From Hirundichthys speculiger (taxonomy: Eukaryota > Chordata > Actinopteri > Beloniformes > Exocoetidae): a stretch of 64,000 bases of DNA. The position numbers and the translations under genes were made by a program. This document shows, piece after piece, positions 1 through 10,248 of this stretch; the stretch's first letter is position 1; every line of letters begins with the position of its first letter. Where the stretch lies: NCBI GenBank assembly GCA_018398805.1, contig JAGFBZ010000363.1, positions 868,001 to 932,000 of the forward strand, written 5' to 3'. The notes under the pieces are model-generated. The model was not told the origin of the DNA. It ran no database searches and saw only the letters and a list, made by a program, of their open reading frames with translations.

Positions 1-111
1 GTGTTGATTTGTCTGTCCAGGAGCCCAAAGAATGAGTCTCTGTTTTCTTGCTCGTGCACTACTGTTGATCCCCTCTCATCTAGGAAACAGACGGCGTTTT
101 CCTCTCGCTTT

Positions 112-314
112 AAAAAAAAAAAAAAAAAAAAAAAAAATTGCACCTCCTCCTCTGTCTTCTCCTTCTCTCCCAAATACCTATCCCACCCTTTCTGCCCCTC
201 TTGTCCTCTTGCCCGGAGTGAAGTGGAGACATGTGTTTCCCTGCACCTGCATGGAGAGAAAGGAAGAAAAGTGAAGTCAGATCTCTCCCTCTCTCCCTCC
301 CTCCCTCCCTCCCT
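112..314. repeat. A26 run and CCCT-rich simple repeat
   Basis: A 26-base A run at 112-137 and a CCCT tandem ending near 314. The stretch 1-449, downstream of id3, holds no gene I can support; open frames across it are low complexity. Confidence 0.85.
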
Positions 315-325
315 GCAGCGGGGAG

Positions 326-341
326 CAGACAGACTGGCGCC
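326..341. promoter_or_regulatory. Composite SMAD motif CAGAC-N5-GGCGCC, 3' of id3
   Basis: The plus strand reads CAGAC, then AGACT, then GGCGCC. On the minus strand this is GGCGCC-N5-GTCTG with a second adjacent GTCT. It fits the GRCGNC-N5-GTCT consensus described for SMAD1/5 (Mad) plus SMAD4 (Medea) sites. It lies about 330 bp beyond the id3 stop codon and 110 bp beyond the polyadenylation cluster. A second exact copy of the arrangement is at 2869-2884. Confidence 0.55.
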
Positions 342-449
342 TACCATGGAACTTTCATTAACCCCAGGCAGATAGCAATGGATTCGCTTCACAATCACTG
401 GCTTGTGTAATTGGCAGCGTGGAGAATGCAGAGCAAATGGGGAGCTTCT

Positions 450-472
450 TTTATTTTATTTATTTATTTATT
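450..472 (-). terminator. Overlapping AATAAA polyadenylation signals for id3
   Basis: The minus strand carries five overlapping AATAAA hexamers in a TAAA-type microsatellite, about 200 nt past the id3 stop codon. This would give a short 3' UTR of about 220 nt. Which hexamer is used cannot be told, and the array is also simply a tetranucleotide repeat. Confidence 0.6.
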
Positions 473-599
473 TACACATAACCAAGTATTATATCTATGT
501 ATTTTAGAGTAAAAAAAAAAACCACACAGAGGATACTTGTTTCCATGAGCACATTTATCCAGATGGCTGATCATTTGGAAACGCACCATAAAAATGATA

Positions 600-643
600 T
601 AAATGACCTACTAAATCAAGGAGAACAAGATTAGAGGATAAAT
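600..643 (-). promoter_or_regulatory. Three AUUUA motifs in the id3 3' UTR
   Basis: Minus-strand ATTTA pentamers occur at 643-639, 616-612 and 604-600, between the stop codon and the polyadenylation cluster. AU-rich elements of this kind destabilise immediate-early mRNAs, and Id transcripts are known to be short-lived. They are scattered, not overlapping nonamers, so the effect is an inference. Confidence 0.4.
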
Positions 644-669
644 ACGTACCACAGTGTGTCATCCTGATC

Positions 670-723
670 CTAATGGCACAACCGTCCATCTTCTTTGGAG
701 AAATTGCGTGTAATGTCCGAAGT
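670..723 (-). CDS. id3: id3 coding exon 2 (C-terminal 17 residues and stop)
   Basis: Too short to be noticed as an ORF. It was found by looking for an acceptor in phase 0 downstream of exon 1. On the minus strand a pyrimidine-rich stretch ending in CAG (726-724) precedes an open 17-codon segment reading TSDITRNFSKEDGRLCH and then TAG at 672-670. Known Id3 proteins end in a similar acidic/basic tail finishing in CH, so both the frame and the ending fit. Joined to exon 1 the protein is 117 aa, close to the roughly 119 aa of mammalian Id3. Confidence 0.92.
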   Translation of the reverse strand, partial: TSDITRNFSKEDGRLCH

Positions 724-1046
724 CTGAATGGAGAACACAGAAAGTGTTAGTAGCTCGAAGCAACAGAACTCTCACTGATAAAAGATGGGCTTAAGTGTCA
801 GAGTAGGAAGTGTAATATCAGAGATCATTATCAGCTCGTGGACCACAAAAGTCTAAAATAGAATACCAGTGTAGATGCATGCTCTGTTGCATATGAGACT
901 TAATCAGATTAACAGGACATAGAGTTTAAATCAAATAGGAAATGAGGTCAGTATGTAGTAGTCAGTCAAATCAGAATTGTTCATGTTAAGTTAGATGTTA
1001 AGGTACAACCATCATCCCACCCCGCAGCCCCGCATCCCCCCCTCAC

Positions 1047-1346
1047 CTTTATTGACAGAACCATCTCCGGCGCGGCCGTGTCCTCCGTCTCCAGAGCGAT
1101 CTGCAGGTCAAAGATGTAGTCGATAACGTGCTGGAGGATCTCCACCTGACTGACAGACTTGTTCTGCGGGATGCTGGGAACCAGCTCCTTCAGCTTGGAA
1201 TAGCAGTCGTTCATGTCGCACAGGGCGCTCACCGGCTCGTCCACGCACGAGTGTTTATTCCGGCTGATGGCGAGACTCTGCTCCGAGATGCAGCACACGG
1301 CCTTGTAGCAGCTCCTCACCGAGCGGACGGGACTGATGGCTTTCAT
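1047..1346 (-). CDS. id3: id3 coding exon 1 (inhibitor of DNA binding 3)
   Basis: Encodes residues 1-100 of an Id-family helix-loop-helix protein. Id proteins lack a basic region; they pair with E-proteins in the nucleus and block DNA binding, holding back differentiation. Seen: an N-terminal [12 protein letters not shown], then [15 protein letters not shown] at about 13-27, a signature of Id3 rather than Id2 or Id1. Helix 1 lies at about 44-57 ([13 protein letters not shown]), a short loop with PQNKSVS follows, and helix 2 is at about 67-83 ([16 protein letters not shown]). The start is the ATG at 1346-1344. The frame is open upstream to 1550, but family alignment begins at MKAISPVR and the upstream residues run through the TATA box. 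The exon ends in AAG followed by a GTGAGG donor, phase 0. The intron to exon 2 is 323 bp. Exon 1 of known Id genes ends at the same place. Confidence 0.95.
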
Positions 1347-1465
1347 GATAAAAAAAAAAAAAACACGAGTGAAACGACAGCAAAGGAGGCGGTCTGCTGT
1401 TTGAATACTACTCTTTAACCTGAGCAGCAAAAAGCGCTGTGACAGGAGACTACGGTTCCTACACG

Positions 1466-1553
1466 TTTTATACGTTGAGCGCCTGGGGCACGCCCCCTTT
1501 TTCGCATGGTGTTCTGATTGGCCGGTGTAAAAATGCAGGCCCGACCTCATTGG
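1466..1553 (-). promoter_or_regulatory. id3 core promoter: TATA box and two CCAAT boxes
   Basis: On the minus strand TATAAAA lies at 1472-1466, 120 bp upstream of the ATG, so transcription should start near 1440 with a 5' UTR of roughly 95 nt. A GC-rich block (GGGGGCGTG, about 1500-1490) lies just upstream and resembles an SP/KLF or EGR site. Two CCAAT boxes follow at 1521-1517 and 1553-1549. Order and spacing are those of a standard inducible vertebrate promoter. The start site is inferred, not observed. Confidence 0.8.
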
Positions 1554-1893
1554 TTGGTGTCACCTTGTTGAAGAGCTGGAAAGAATGATGAAATTAGAAT
1601 GAGATGCCCGAAGGGGACTGTCAATCAGCTGGCTATCTATTGCAGATGGTGGTATTTATTCTAAAATAAATAAAATGTATCAAAGTCGGGCACTATAGAA
1701 GTGTAGAAGAACTCCAGTCAAAGATGATTCAATTTAGTTTTAGACTGTTGTTCAGTGGGAGCAACACCAAGCAGAGTGACAGACTGGATTCTTGGTTCTA
1801 TCCCACTTTGACTTAATTCCTGTAAAAGGCTTTCCTAAGGGAAGTTTCACTGAATATCTGAACACTCTTGAAAGTACTTCACCTTAATGACTC

Positions 1894-2003
1894 TCTAGTA
1901 TATGTGCATATATACTAGATATACATATATACATGTAAGTGTACATATATATGTACACTTACATGTATATATGTATATCTAGTATATATACATATATACT
2001 AGA
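1894..2003. repeat. Long near-perfect palindrome (82-bp perfect core)
   Basis: Centred between 1948 and 1949. Bases 1908-1989 are perfectly self-complementary with no spacer (41-bp arms). The pairing extends to 1894-2003 with two mismatched pairs. The arms are AT-rich but contain non-repetitive words such as ACATGTAAGTGTAC, so this is not just a TA microsatellite. It lies about 0.45 kb upstream of the id3 start. No gene is seen in 1560-1890. Confidence 0.9.
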
Positions 2004-2020
2004 TATACATATATGCATGT

Positions 2021-2038
2021 GAGTGATATATATATTAT

Positions 2039-2080
<42 letters not shown>

Positions 2081-2326
2081 ATAGATATATATATATATAT
2101 ATATAGATATATATATCTACCACTATATATTAGTTTCTCCCACTTACACACAGAAAATTCTGAATCCTACCTAAGCAGAATGAAAACCTACTCAATATAA
2201 TTAAAATATAAGACTTTTGCACAGTACCTTAAACATAGTATTTGTTACATTTCACAGGTTTCCAAATTTTATAGATACATAGAGAGAGAGAGATATATAT
2301 ATATAGATATATATATAGATATATAT

Positions 2327-2359
<33 letters not shown>

Positions 2360-2367
2360 TATATATA

Positions 2368-2451
<84 letters not shown>

Positions 2452-2474
2452 ATATATATATATATATATATATA
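2021..2474. repeat. AT-dinucleotide microsatellites
   Basis: Two long TA arrays (about 2021-2112 and 2281-2474) with occasional GATA and CTATA interruptions and a short GA array at 2281. They are separated by 170 bp of unremarkable AT-rich sequence. Confidence 0.95.
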
Positions 2475-4012
2475 CTTAGAGAGCATAAGAAACATGTCAG
2501 TCTTTAGGGAGTCATTTGGCTGAGTATATGTATCGTGAGTTTCTATTCAGTCTCGTTTCATTGTAAGTATATCTAGGGAAATTAAAAACGTTTATCTCCC
2601 AGTGCCATATAATACCAATGTGAGCTCAGCCTGATAAGTTTCTTGCTGCTAAAATCTAACCTTTCCTGTGTGAAACTGTCATAAAAGTTACATTTTAACA
2701 ATTCCAACTGTTGCTCCCTTTTAGTTTACATGAAAGCACGTCCCGTTCTGCTCCTATTTGGGTCTTATTTTCCCCTTTTCTCACAATCCTGTTTTGTGGA
2801 GGAATGCAGGCCTTAGCCAGCTGTGTGTCCTATCCCGGCCCAGCTGTGTTGATCTAACGCGCCAGTCCCAGACTTGCTGGCGCCAGCCTCCCGACGTCAT
2901 CCATTCACCCCGACTCGCACTCCCCTCTTTGGCAGACGGCCCGCCCTCCCCCGTGAACAGTCGGAGGGGAGAGGAGCAGAGGCGCTCGGAGATCCGATTG
3001 GCTCACCGGCTCTGTCAGTCATGTGTAAAGACTCTGTCCCACTCGCAACGCTTTTTCTGCCCGGGTCTGCAGTTGCACTTAGTGAAATTAAGTGGGGAAA
3101 ACTTTCCAAATAGTCCGCAACTTCAGTGATGATGAGTGCACAAATATGTTCTCATGAAAAATGGCGGCGTGGCAGTTTATGAATACTCCTGTTATTAAGG
3201 CAAGACAAATAGATGTGGGATAATTTGACACTGCAAACTGAAAAAAAAGGCTGTGTACAGTAGCACAAAGATGTTGCAACCACCCTGCCAGTCTATCTCG
3301 CTCACAAACGAGGGCGTGAACCCCCTTATTGTGAAACGCTTGTTTTAAATGGCGAAACTGGCAGCCAATTTCAGTGCACCATATTGCCTCACAGTTAAGA
3401 GCAGAGGGTGGAATATAACACAATGTAAATTCTGTGTAAATACAGGCACACTGTATTCTTATCTGCAGCCAGTTCGTGTGTGCGTAAAAGCGCGCGGCTG
3501 GAGATATCCTCCCAATTATGCAAAGGTTTAACAGATGTTCGAGCCACAACTGCCCTCCTCGGGGCAGCTTCCCCCCCCCCTCCCTCTTCACAACCACTGA
3601 CCCCGTGTGACAAGTCACTCAGCGACCTCACTTTAGAACAAACCATAATATTGAACCGTGAGACGGGACTTCGATCCAGCGCTGTTTTAAAGATATATTA
3701 TGAGTGGCGCCAAGTATCCAAACAAGACTTTGACCTTAAATAGCTTTCTTAAATCTGTCAAGAGGGGGGACAATTATTGCTTCAAATTTCCCAGATCTGG
3801 TGGGAAAATAACAACACTTGCTGACTTTGCTGATGGAATTATAGTGGGGAGCAGGGAGTCGCAGATTTGGTAGTACAAGACACCAGCTTGCGTTTGACGA
3901 AATTGTTCGTAATTATGAACTATTTCTATAAGAAATACGTCTATAGGGTATTTTCTTGTGGCAGCTTAGCCACTACCAGCGCCTGTGTACAGATTCCAGA
4001 GCTCTCAGTGTG

Positions 4013-4048
<36 letters not shown>

Positions 4049-5309
4049 GCTAGTGTGTCTGGGCAGGGATCAGGTGCTTGTCGGAAAGACACAATCGGGT
4101 CTCTCTTTCAATGGATGGGAGAATTCCGAGGCCGGCGTCAGTGAGTCTGCCTCTCTCCCCGCCCTCCCTCTCCCTCTCCCTGCTCCTCCTTGCAGCTGGA
4201 CGCAGACAATCAAGCCATCAACAATCGTCACGCATAAGTAGCAACACCCCTCTCTTTGCTCTCTCCCTCTCTTGCACTCAATTAAATTTCAAACCACTGC
4301 ATTTTTTTTGTTAAATTTACAACCTCTTAATTTTCACACAGGAAAACGCTGTTTTAGGACATTAATAATGAACATCAGGACGTGAATCACGTGGGGTTTC
4401 CATCATAATCGCTCCTCCTCCTCTGGTTTGTGTATCTCAAACACCTTGTTTCAGTGTAAACAAAGTGTTTCCTTATTTCCGGTAACAATGGGACAAAATG
4501 ATCTTGTGAGTTGAGACAGAGCCAGATTGTCATGGGGAGAGCCTGTGTTGTACACAGAAGAGTCCATTTTTTTTTTTCATCCACAAGTGCAGGCCCTTCA
4601 TGGGGGAGAATTAAGTTGCAAGAAACACAGTGAAACTTAATTCTTTGAATGCTTGGTGGGTGTGTGTCATGCTGGATTCCTCCTCCTCCTCCTCCTCCTC
4701 CTCCTCCTCTGCTCAGTGTTTTCACTCATGGCCTTCATCAAAGGCGCTTCAGTCTTCTCTGTCAGCTTTGAACAGCCTACAGATCCCAAGCTTTTGTTTC
4801 ATGTGACCCGAGGAGTGACGCAGCATTTTATGCACATTTTTGTTCTCTATTGGGTACTTTTTATTTACTTATTTATTGATTTTAGGAATTCTTTCTAAAG
4901 TATATGATGATTTTTTTTTTCTGGATTTTTAGATGAGATGGCAATCAAAGTGTCATGTGTCATTGATCCAGTCACTACCCCACTATGTTTCCTCTGGGGT
5001 GGGTACATAGTGGGAAATGCACATTTTAAACATTAGAATTACTGTTTTGCACAAATAATATATACGTTTTAAGCACAGTGTAGACCAAGGCAACACCATG
5101 CGTACTCAAGTCTCAATCAAATAAAGACACATATTCTGTCAAAATCCTAATCATGGCTTGATATATTTTAGTTAATCTTTTGTTTATCTGAATGTGGACA
5201 GATTGTTTAAAATGGCTACCTTTTCTGCCACTGAATGGGAACCACTTTCACCAGTATACACTGAATTAGCGGTTGACGTCATGGTGTCCAGTGATGCAAA
5301 AGTCACATT
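2475..5309. other. id3 upstream flank, no gene recognised
   Basis: Open frames up to 176 codons exist (for example 3088-3618 minus) but show no family signature and overlap on both strands. The patch 2830-3080 is GC-richer and holds the composite SMAD motif. Simple repeats: AC array 4015-4046 and TCC array 4678-4709. This stretch is best read as intergenic and possibly regulatory. Confidence 0.6.
2869..2884. promoter_or_regulatory. Composite SMAD motif CAGAC-N5-GGCGCC, upstream of id3
   Basis: CAGAC, five bases (TTGCT), then GGCGCC, in the same orientation and spacing as the copy at 326-341. It sits about 1.4 kb upstream of the inferred id3 start, in a GC-rich patch (2830-3080). A CRE-like GACGTCA follows within 10 bp. 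Id genes are direct BMP-SMAD targets in vertebrates, so the site is a plausible BMP response element. Occupancy is not shown by the sequence. Confidence 0.55.
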
Positions 5310-5319
5310 AAAGAAACCT

Positions 5320-5493
5320 GGGTGCTGCTGGGTAGTTCAGAGGTTTGAGCGGGTGGCCCAAACACAGAGGCTGCAGCTATACAGGCTATACAGTTCAACT
5401 CTTGCCCTGTGACCCTTTGCTGCATGTCTTACTCATTTTTCTATCTGTACAGTATCAATCAAGGCCACTAGAGCCACAAAATCTGAAAAAAAA
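5320..5493 (+). mobile_element. tRNA-derived SINE with 10-bp target duplication
   Basis: Flanked by perfect direct repeats AAAGAAACCT at 5310-5319 and 5494-5503. The head has an A-box-like TAGTTCAGAGGTTTGAG and a B-box-like AGTTCAACTCT. The body contains CCCTTTGCTGCATGTCTT and the tail reads AAGGCCACTAGAGCC before an A run. The same body and tail occur in the SINE at 55114-55288, so they belong to one family. Confidence 0.85.
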
Positions 5494-5503
5494 AAAGAAA
5501 CCT

Positions 5504-7284
5504 TGATATAAATACAGCAGAAGAATTTTGCAATTTAGAAACATTACTTAACTTATTTGCTTTACTTTTAAACACCTGGCAGAAGTCAGTTACAAGATAA
5601 TAGTATTACAGGACATGGGCTGCCCGTTCTGGGAACTGTTGTTGATATTATCATGTTGTCAGGTGGCCCTGTCCATGTCCTTGAGTGAGAGGATTTTACT
5701 GCAGGACAAAAAAAAAAAAAAGAGGCTGTGGAACTGTATAGCAGGTGGGATGCAACCCACAGAAGGACATAAAGCCCATGGCCGCCACATAGGGGCAAAA
5801 CAAGCTGAGTGTACTGTTCAGTGAGACTAGACCAAGAGGGAGGCTGCCAGGTGCTGGTCACACTTTTGTTTTGTCGTTTTTGTCAAGTGACTGGAACAGA
5901 TGGTTTATGCTGTAGCCATCCGATGAGGATAAACATCTGGCTTTGTGTAAGCAAGGCCAGACTTGGCGACTGCGGTTGGGGCAGGTTAATGGAGGCAAGT
6001 GTGATCTGATTCGTCACAACACCTTCCATCATTCTTCTCAAGCAGCTTAAAATAGGTTTTTAAATGTAGATGCTGTATGATTGCTTCAGATGAACAAATT
6101 TAATGATTTAGAGGAACCGTTGCTGAATTGTTCAGCCTCATGTCCAACTGATGGTCGAAAAGACAGACCTAGGAAAAAGATTTCAGTGACAAGTGGATGA
6201 CCGGTAACTGCACTATCAAATATACAAAATAAGTATGTGCCGACCAGGTGATGATTATGTAATTATTATTACAAATGCTCTTTTGTAATTGTGACTTCTC
6301 CTGCTGTTTTGCATGGGGTTGCCTTTGTGGCGAATCTGACTCACTTGAAATAGAATTTTTTGACCTTGCATTTGAGGACAAGGCCTGTCTGGATCTATGC
6401 TTTGCAAGATCCCACATAGCATGGCTTGTAAATAAAGAGTCTTTGAAAGCGGGATCCAAATCCGGCCCAGTTTACTTCAAACTTTGGCTTCCAAAACGCA
6501 GCTGGATTTGCTCATTTAAAGACATCCAAGATGGCGGGGGAAGCCAGCAAGTTGAGGTTTGAGGGGATGACAAGAATGGAGATCAACCAATCTCAACATA
6601 TTTGATCAGTTACAATCGAGTATTATGTTGCAGTGAATGAAGCCAAGTGAATAGTTTTAGACTAGTTGAGTGATCAAGTCCCAATATGGTTCTTTTTTCC
6701 CCCCCACAGATAGAATGAAAATTCATACATGTGCTTCTGCTGAAGAGAGACATGGAATGTACGAGTAAGACAGAGAGATAAAAGCAGGATATAAGTTTGA
6801 TCCGAATAGAAACAGAGAAAAGTGAGGCGGTAGAAGTGAGGAAAAATGACAGGGAAAGGCTTGAAGAGGATGTGACAGAAAGGAGAATGAGACACTCAGA
6901 CTGTGAAAAAAGAAAGGGATTGAGAGAAAGAAAGATGCAAAGAGGTCTCACACTGTGGTGGATGCTGCAGGGGTTCAGCTGGTCCGGCTTCACAGAGACG
7001 CAGAGGCTGTTATGTGCTTGGTGAGTATCTTTGCACCTGTGTGTGTGTTTGTGTGTTTGTGTGTGTGCCTATGTGTCATGTGTTTTTAGGTCAAGAGGGT
7101 CCCAGAAATCTAGTGACTTTCTCCGTCTGTCACTGACGTCGTATCTTTCCTTTCTCTGCCCCCGTCATCCCCCAACACTCACATGTACGCACATGCTCGC
7201 CACCCCTCCTCATCTCTCTTGTCTCTTCCTTTTGCTTCCAATGAACTGAAGCAGTGCGGACTGAGGCATGATACACAGCTGAGA

Positions 7285-7315
<31 letters not shown>

Positions 7316-9814
7316 ACACACATACACACGTACATATAGTCCTCCACCCAAACACACACACTTACCCTTAACTAATTTGGGTCAGTGAAGTCCCTCTTGG
7401 TCACGCCTTGCGGAGGAGTCCAGACAGAGGGGGAAGAGTGGGAGCAGAGGGGTCTGGGGTCTCTGTGACCTGATTAAAAGCTCTTCCACACACTACCGAG
7501 TTCAGTAACCAAACACAAAATGCACCATGGTCTTGCTACTGGACTCTTCTGTTTTGAACATCACATACTTGCATATACGTATGCACTGATTCACTTAGAG
7601 AGCGAGTTTTCTGCACACCCGCCACCATCCCGAACATCTACATACTATGTTCCTTACGAGTTGCTTTAATCAGGATGTTCTGATGTGAACACCATCATGG
7701 GATGGACCCCGGCCATCTGGTCAGGTCTGATCATCATGCTCAGGCGAAAAGGAGTAAATGCACTTTGTGTGTGAGATAATCATTAAAAAAAAAAAAAATT
7801 CTTGCCAAGTTTAAAATGTTCCAATCCAACTCCCTCTCCTCTGGCCCTTTTGCGCCTCCATGACTGCTCTTCTAACAGCATACACACCAAAAATATCTTC
7901 AAATCTTTACAGTCACTTATTCATGAGAATAAAGTCTGAAGTAACACAAGCGTGAGTGACTCCCAAACAGAGCAACGCTACCAGGAAATTCCTCTATCTG
8001 TTTAGCCATGTCTGGCCTGTGTGTATTGTATTATGGACATTTCCTGCTAACATTCCCTGGTTCCTCTGTAATTACTGAAAATATCCCTGTTCCTCTAAGT
8101 TTAGAGTCTTGCCAAAGTGGACGACATGAGCCACTCACGATTTCTAAAAATGTTGTGCTTCCTCCACTCTCCCAAAATGGTCAAAAGAGGAAAATGGCAT
8201 TTGGGAGCAAGTTCTCACAAAGATGAAGCACTTCAGCTTCCAAAAAAGAAGAAAAACATAAAGCAGGTAAATAAAGATATTAACATGCAGTATAAGAAAA
8301 CTGGAATGGTGATATTATTTGAATGGCATATTTCAATGCACATAAACTCGGTGTGCTTTACACAGGGCGATTGCTTTAATTCATATTAGAAGTAACCTCC
8401 AAACACATCTACATATTCAAACATCAACATGTAAGTGTACATAAAGCACGCCTGGGAGAATGAGAAAGCTTGGAATTTGGCATTTTGAATGTGGATGCAG
8501 TTGTCATGGAACAGCGTAGGCCGAAAGCATCCTCTACAGACTTGAATGTAATTCTGGATTCAGTGAGAATATTTTCACATGATGACCTAAGAGCCCTGAT
8601 CAGTTATAGACACTGAGAAAGAAAGAGGATTGTGAAGATGATTCTATACTGTACTGGAGTCAGTAAAGTGACTTACAGGGGTAAATGTGATGAAATTACC
8701 ATTTGTGTGTAAGAGCTGGGAGTCTGTTTGGAAAATCTTCTAAACTCTAATCATGTGTAGACAGACTGTATAAAAACATCAGGACCAAACCTCTGTGATG
8801 TCGCCCATAGGTAATCTTAGGAGTGCTTTTGAAACACGTTTTTTGGGGCACCTTTTTGACAGGAGCTGAACTTTGAAGGATGCAAGCCGACCTGAAGGGT
8901 GGGTCAGTCGGAAAAACCTTCAGGCTGGCCGTAGGTGCGGCTGGGAGCTTAGTTTTTAAACCCAAATCCTTTCCAGACTGATCCAGAGCCGGCCACAACT
9001 GTCTATCTGTACAATTAATGGCACAACAAGACATAATATATGTAAAACAAGAATGATTATGCTCTGTTGGGTCTTTATTTGTAGCTTGGAAGTCAGGTTC
9101 ACTGATTTTGCCAAGTAGCTAAAGAGACAACTAGCTGTTTGATATTATAGACTGCAATATAGCTGTCACTCAAAAACAGTCACAAACCTCTACTTATGCA
9201 TACATTTGTGGCTTTGTATAATTTAACCTGATGAGGTAAATAAAAAAATCATTCTTTGTAGAGTAACCATGGATGTGAAATCTAGCTATGGAAATCAAAA
9301 TAATCTTTTTGCCAGGCTGTAAATATGTCTATTGTCTACATTATTGTATCAAGTTGGACATTTTAATCACAGGGGTCAATGGAGATAGACTCACTTTTGG
9401 AACCAGCCACCAATGGTAATTCAGTGATCTGTGATTTTCCCAACTGTCACACAGGTGTTAGCTCTGAAAACTGGTTGTGCCCTTCGGGTGCAGAAAGCAT
9501 TCCTGGTGATTTTGAAAAATGAGACTGGCCTTAAGAATAACACGGGGGCTTCTGACTTGCTTCCTGTAACTCAGAGAGAGAATGTGTGAGTAGATGTTTT
9601 GTCTTGTTGGTGTCTTTAAAAAAAAAAAAAAGAGTATAAAAAGATTGGCTAATTCTTAACTTCTTAATTATTTTATAGCCTTTTCTTATATTTGTCACAG
9701 ATATCTTTATCCACTTAAGTATGACCATTATCTTAGGAACTCTGACCAGTAAATACTGGAATTTTTTCATAACAGTGGGTGTAGATCATTCACTTATCTT
9801 TTGTTGTTTTCTCT
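5504..9814. other. Gene-free stretch
   Basis: No exon or transposon was recognised. It contains a C17 run followed by a CA array (7285-7331), a GT-rich patch near 7040-7070 and short A runs. Open frames here are short and lack family motifs. Confidence 0.5.
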
Positions 9815-10248
9815 TTGTGGCCTCAGACAATGGATTAGTGTCCATACGAGTTCTGCTGGACCTCAGTGCTGCTTTTGATACCATCAATCATAGAATTTCA
9901 CTGCACAGGTTAGAACCTGTTATCAGGATTAAAGGGACAGCACTAGGCTGGTTTAAGTCATATATATCTGACAAGTTCGTTCATGCTAATGACATTTCTT
10001 CCACACAGACCAGGGTCTGCTATGGCGTCCCACAGGGTTCAGTACTAGGGGCGATCCTCTTCACTCTATACATGCTGCCCATCCATTATTATCCAGCCTG
10101 CCTAATTATCCAGAGCCAAAACATACGTTTTCATTGCTATGCTGATGATACACAGCTGTATTTATCAATGAAGCCAGACGAAACCAGAACCATTAAGGAC
10201 ATTAAGACCTGGATGACCACAAACTTTTTAACCTTTAAATTAGATTAA
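9811..10248 (+). pseudogene. Reverse transcriptase fragment of the L2-like LINE
   Basis: The largest intact piece of the LINE ORF. It shows [11 protein letters not shown] (palm motif A), [19 protein letters not shown] (motif B), and [11 protein letters not shown] with the catalytic YADD at 10138-10149. The endonuclease domain is missing (5' truncation) and the C-terminal region is frameshifted, so it cannot be functional. The ATG at 9721 is in flanking DNA and is not a real start. Confidence 0.85.

Noticed and set aside
1128..1418. Plus-strand 96-codon frame
   Set aside because: Antisense shadow of id3 exon 1.
981..1550. Full 189-codon minus frame as the id3 protein
   Set aside because: The N-terminal 68 codons precede the conserved MKAISPVR start and run through the TATA box, and the C-terminal part reads past the GTGAGG donor into the intron.
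3088..3618. 176-codon minus frame upstream of id3
   Set aside because: No family motif; overlapping frames on both strands; composition unlike a protein domain.
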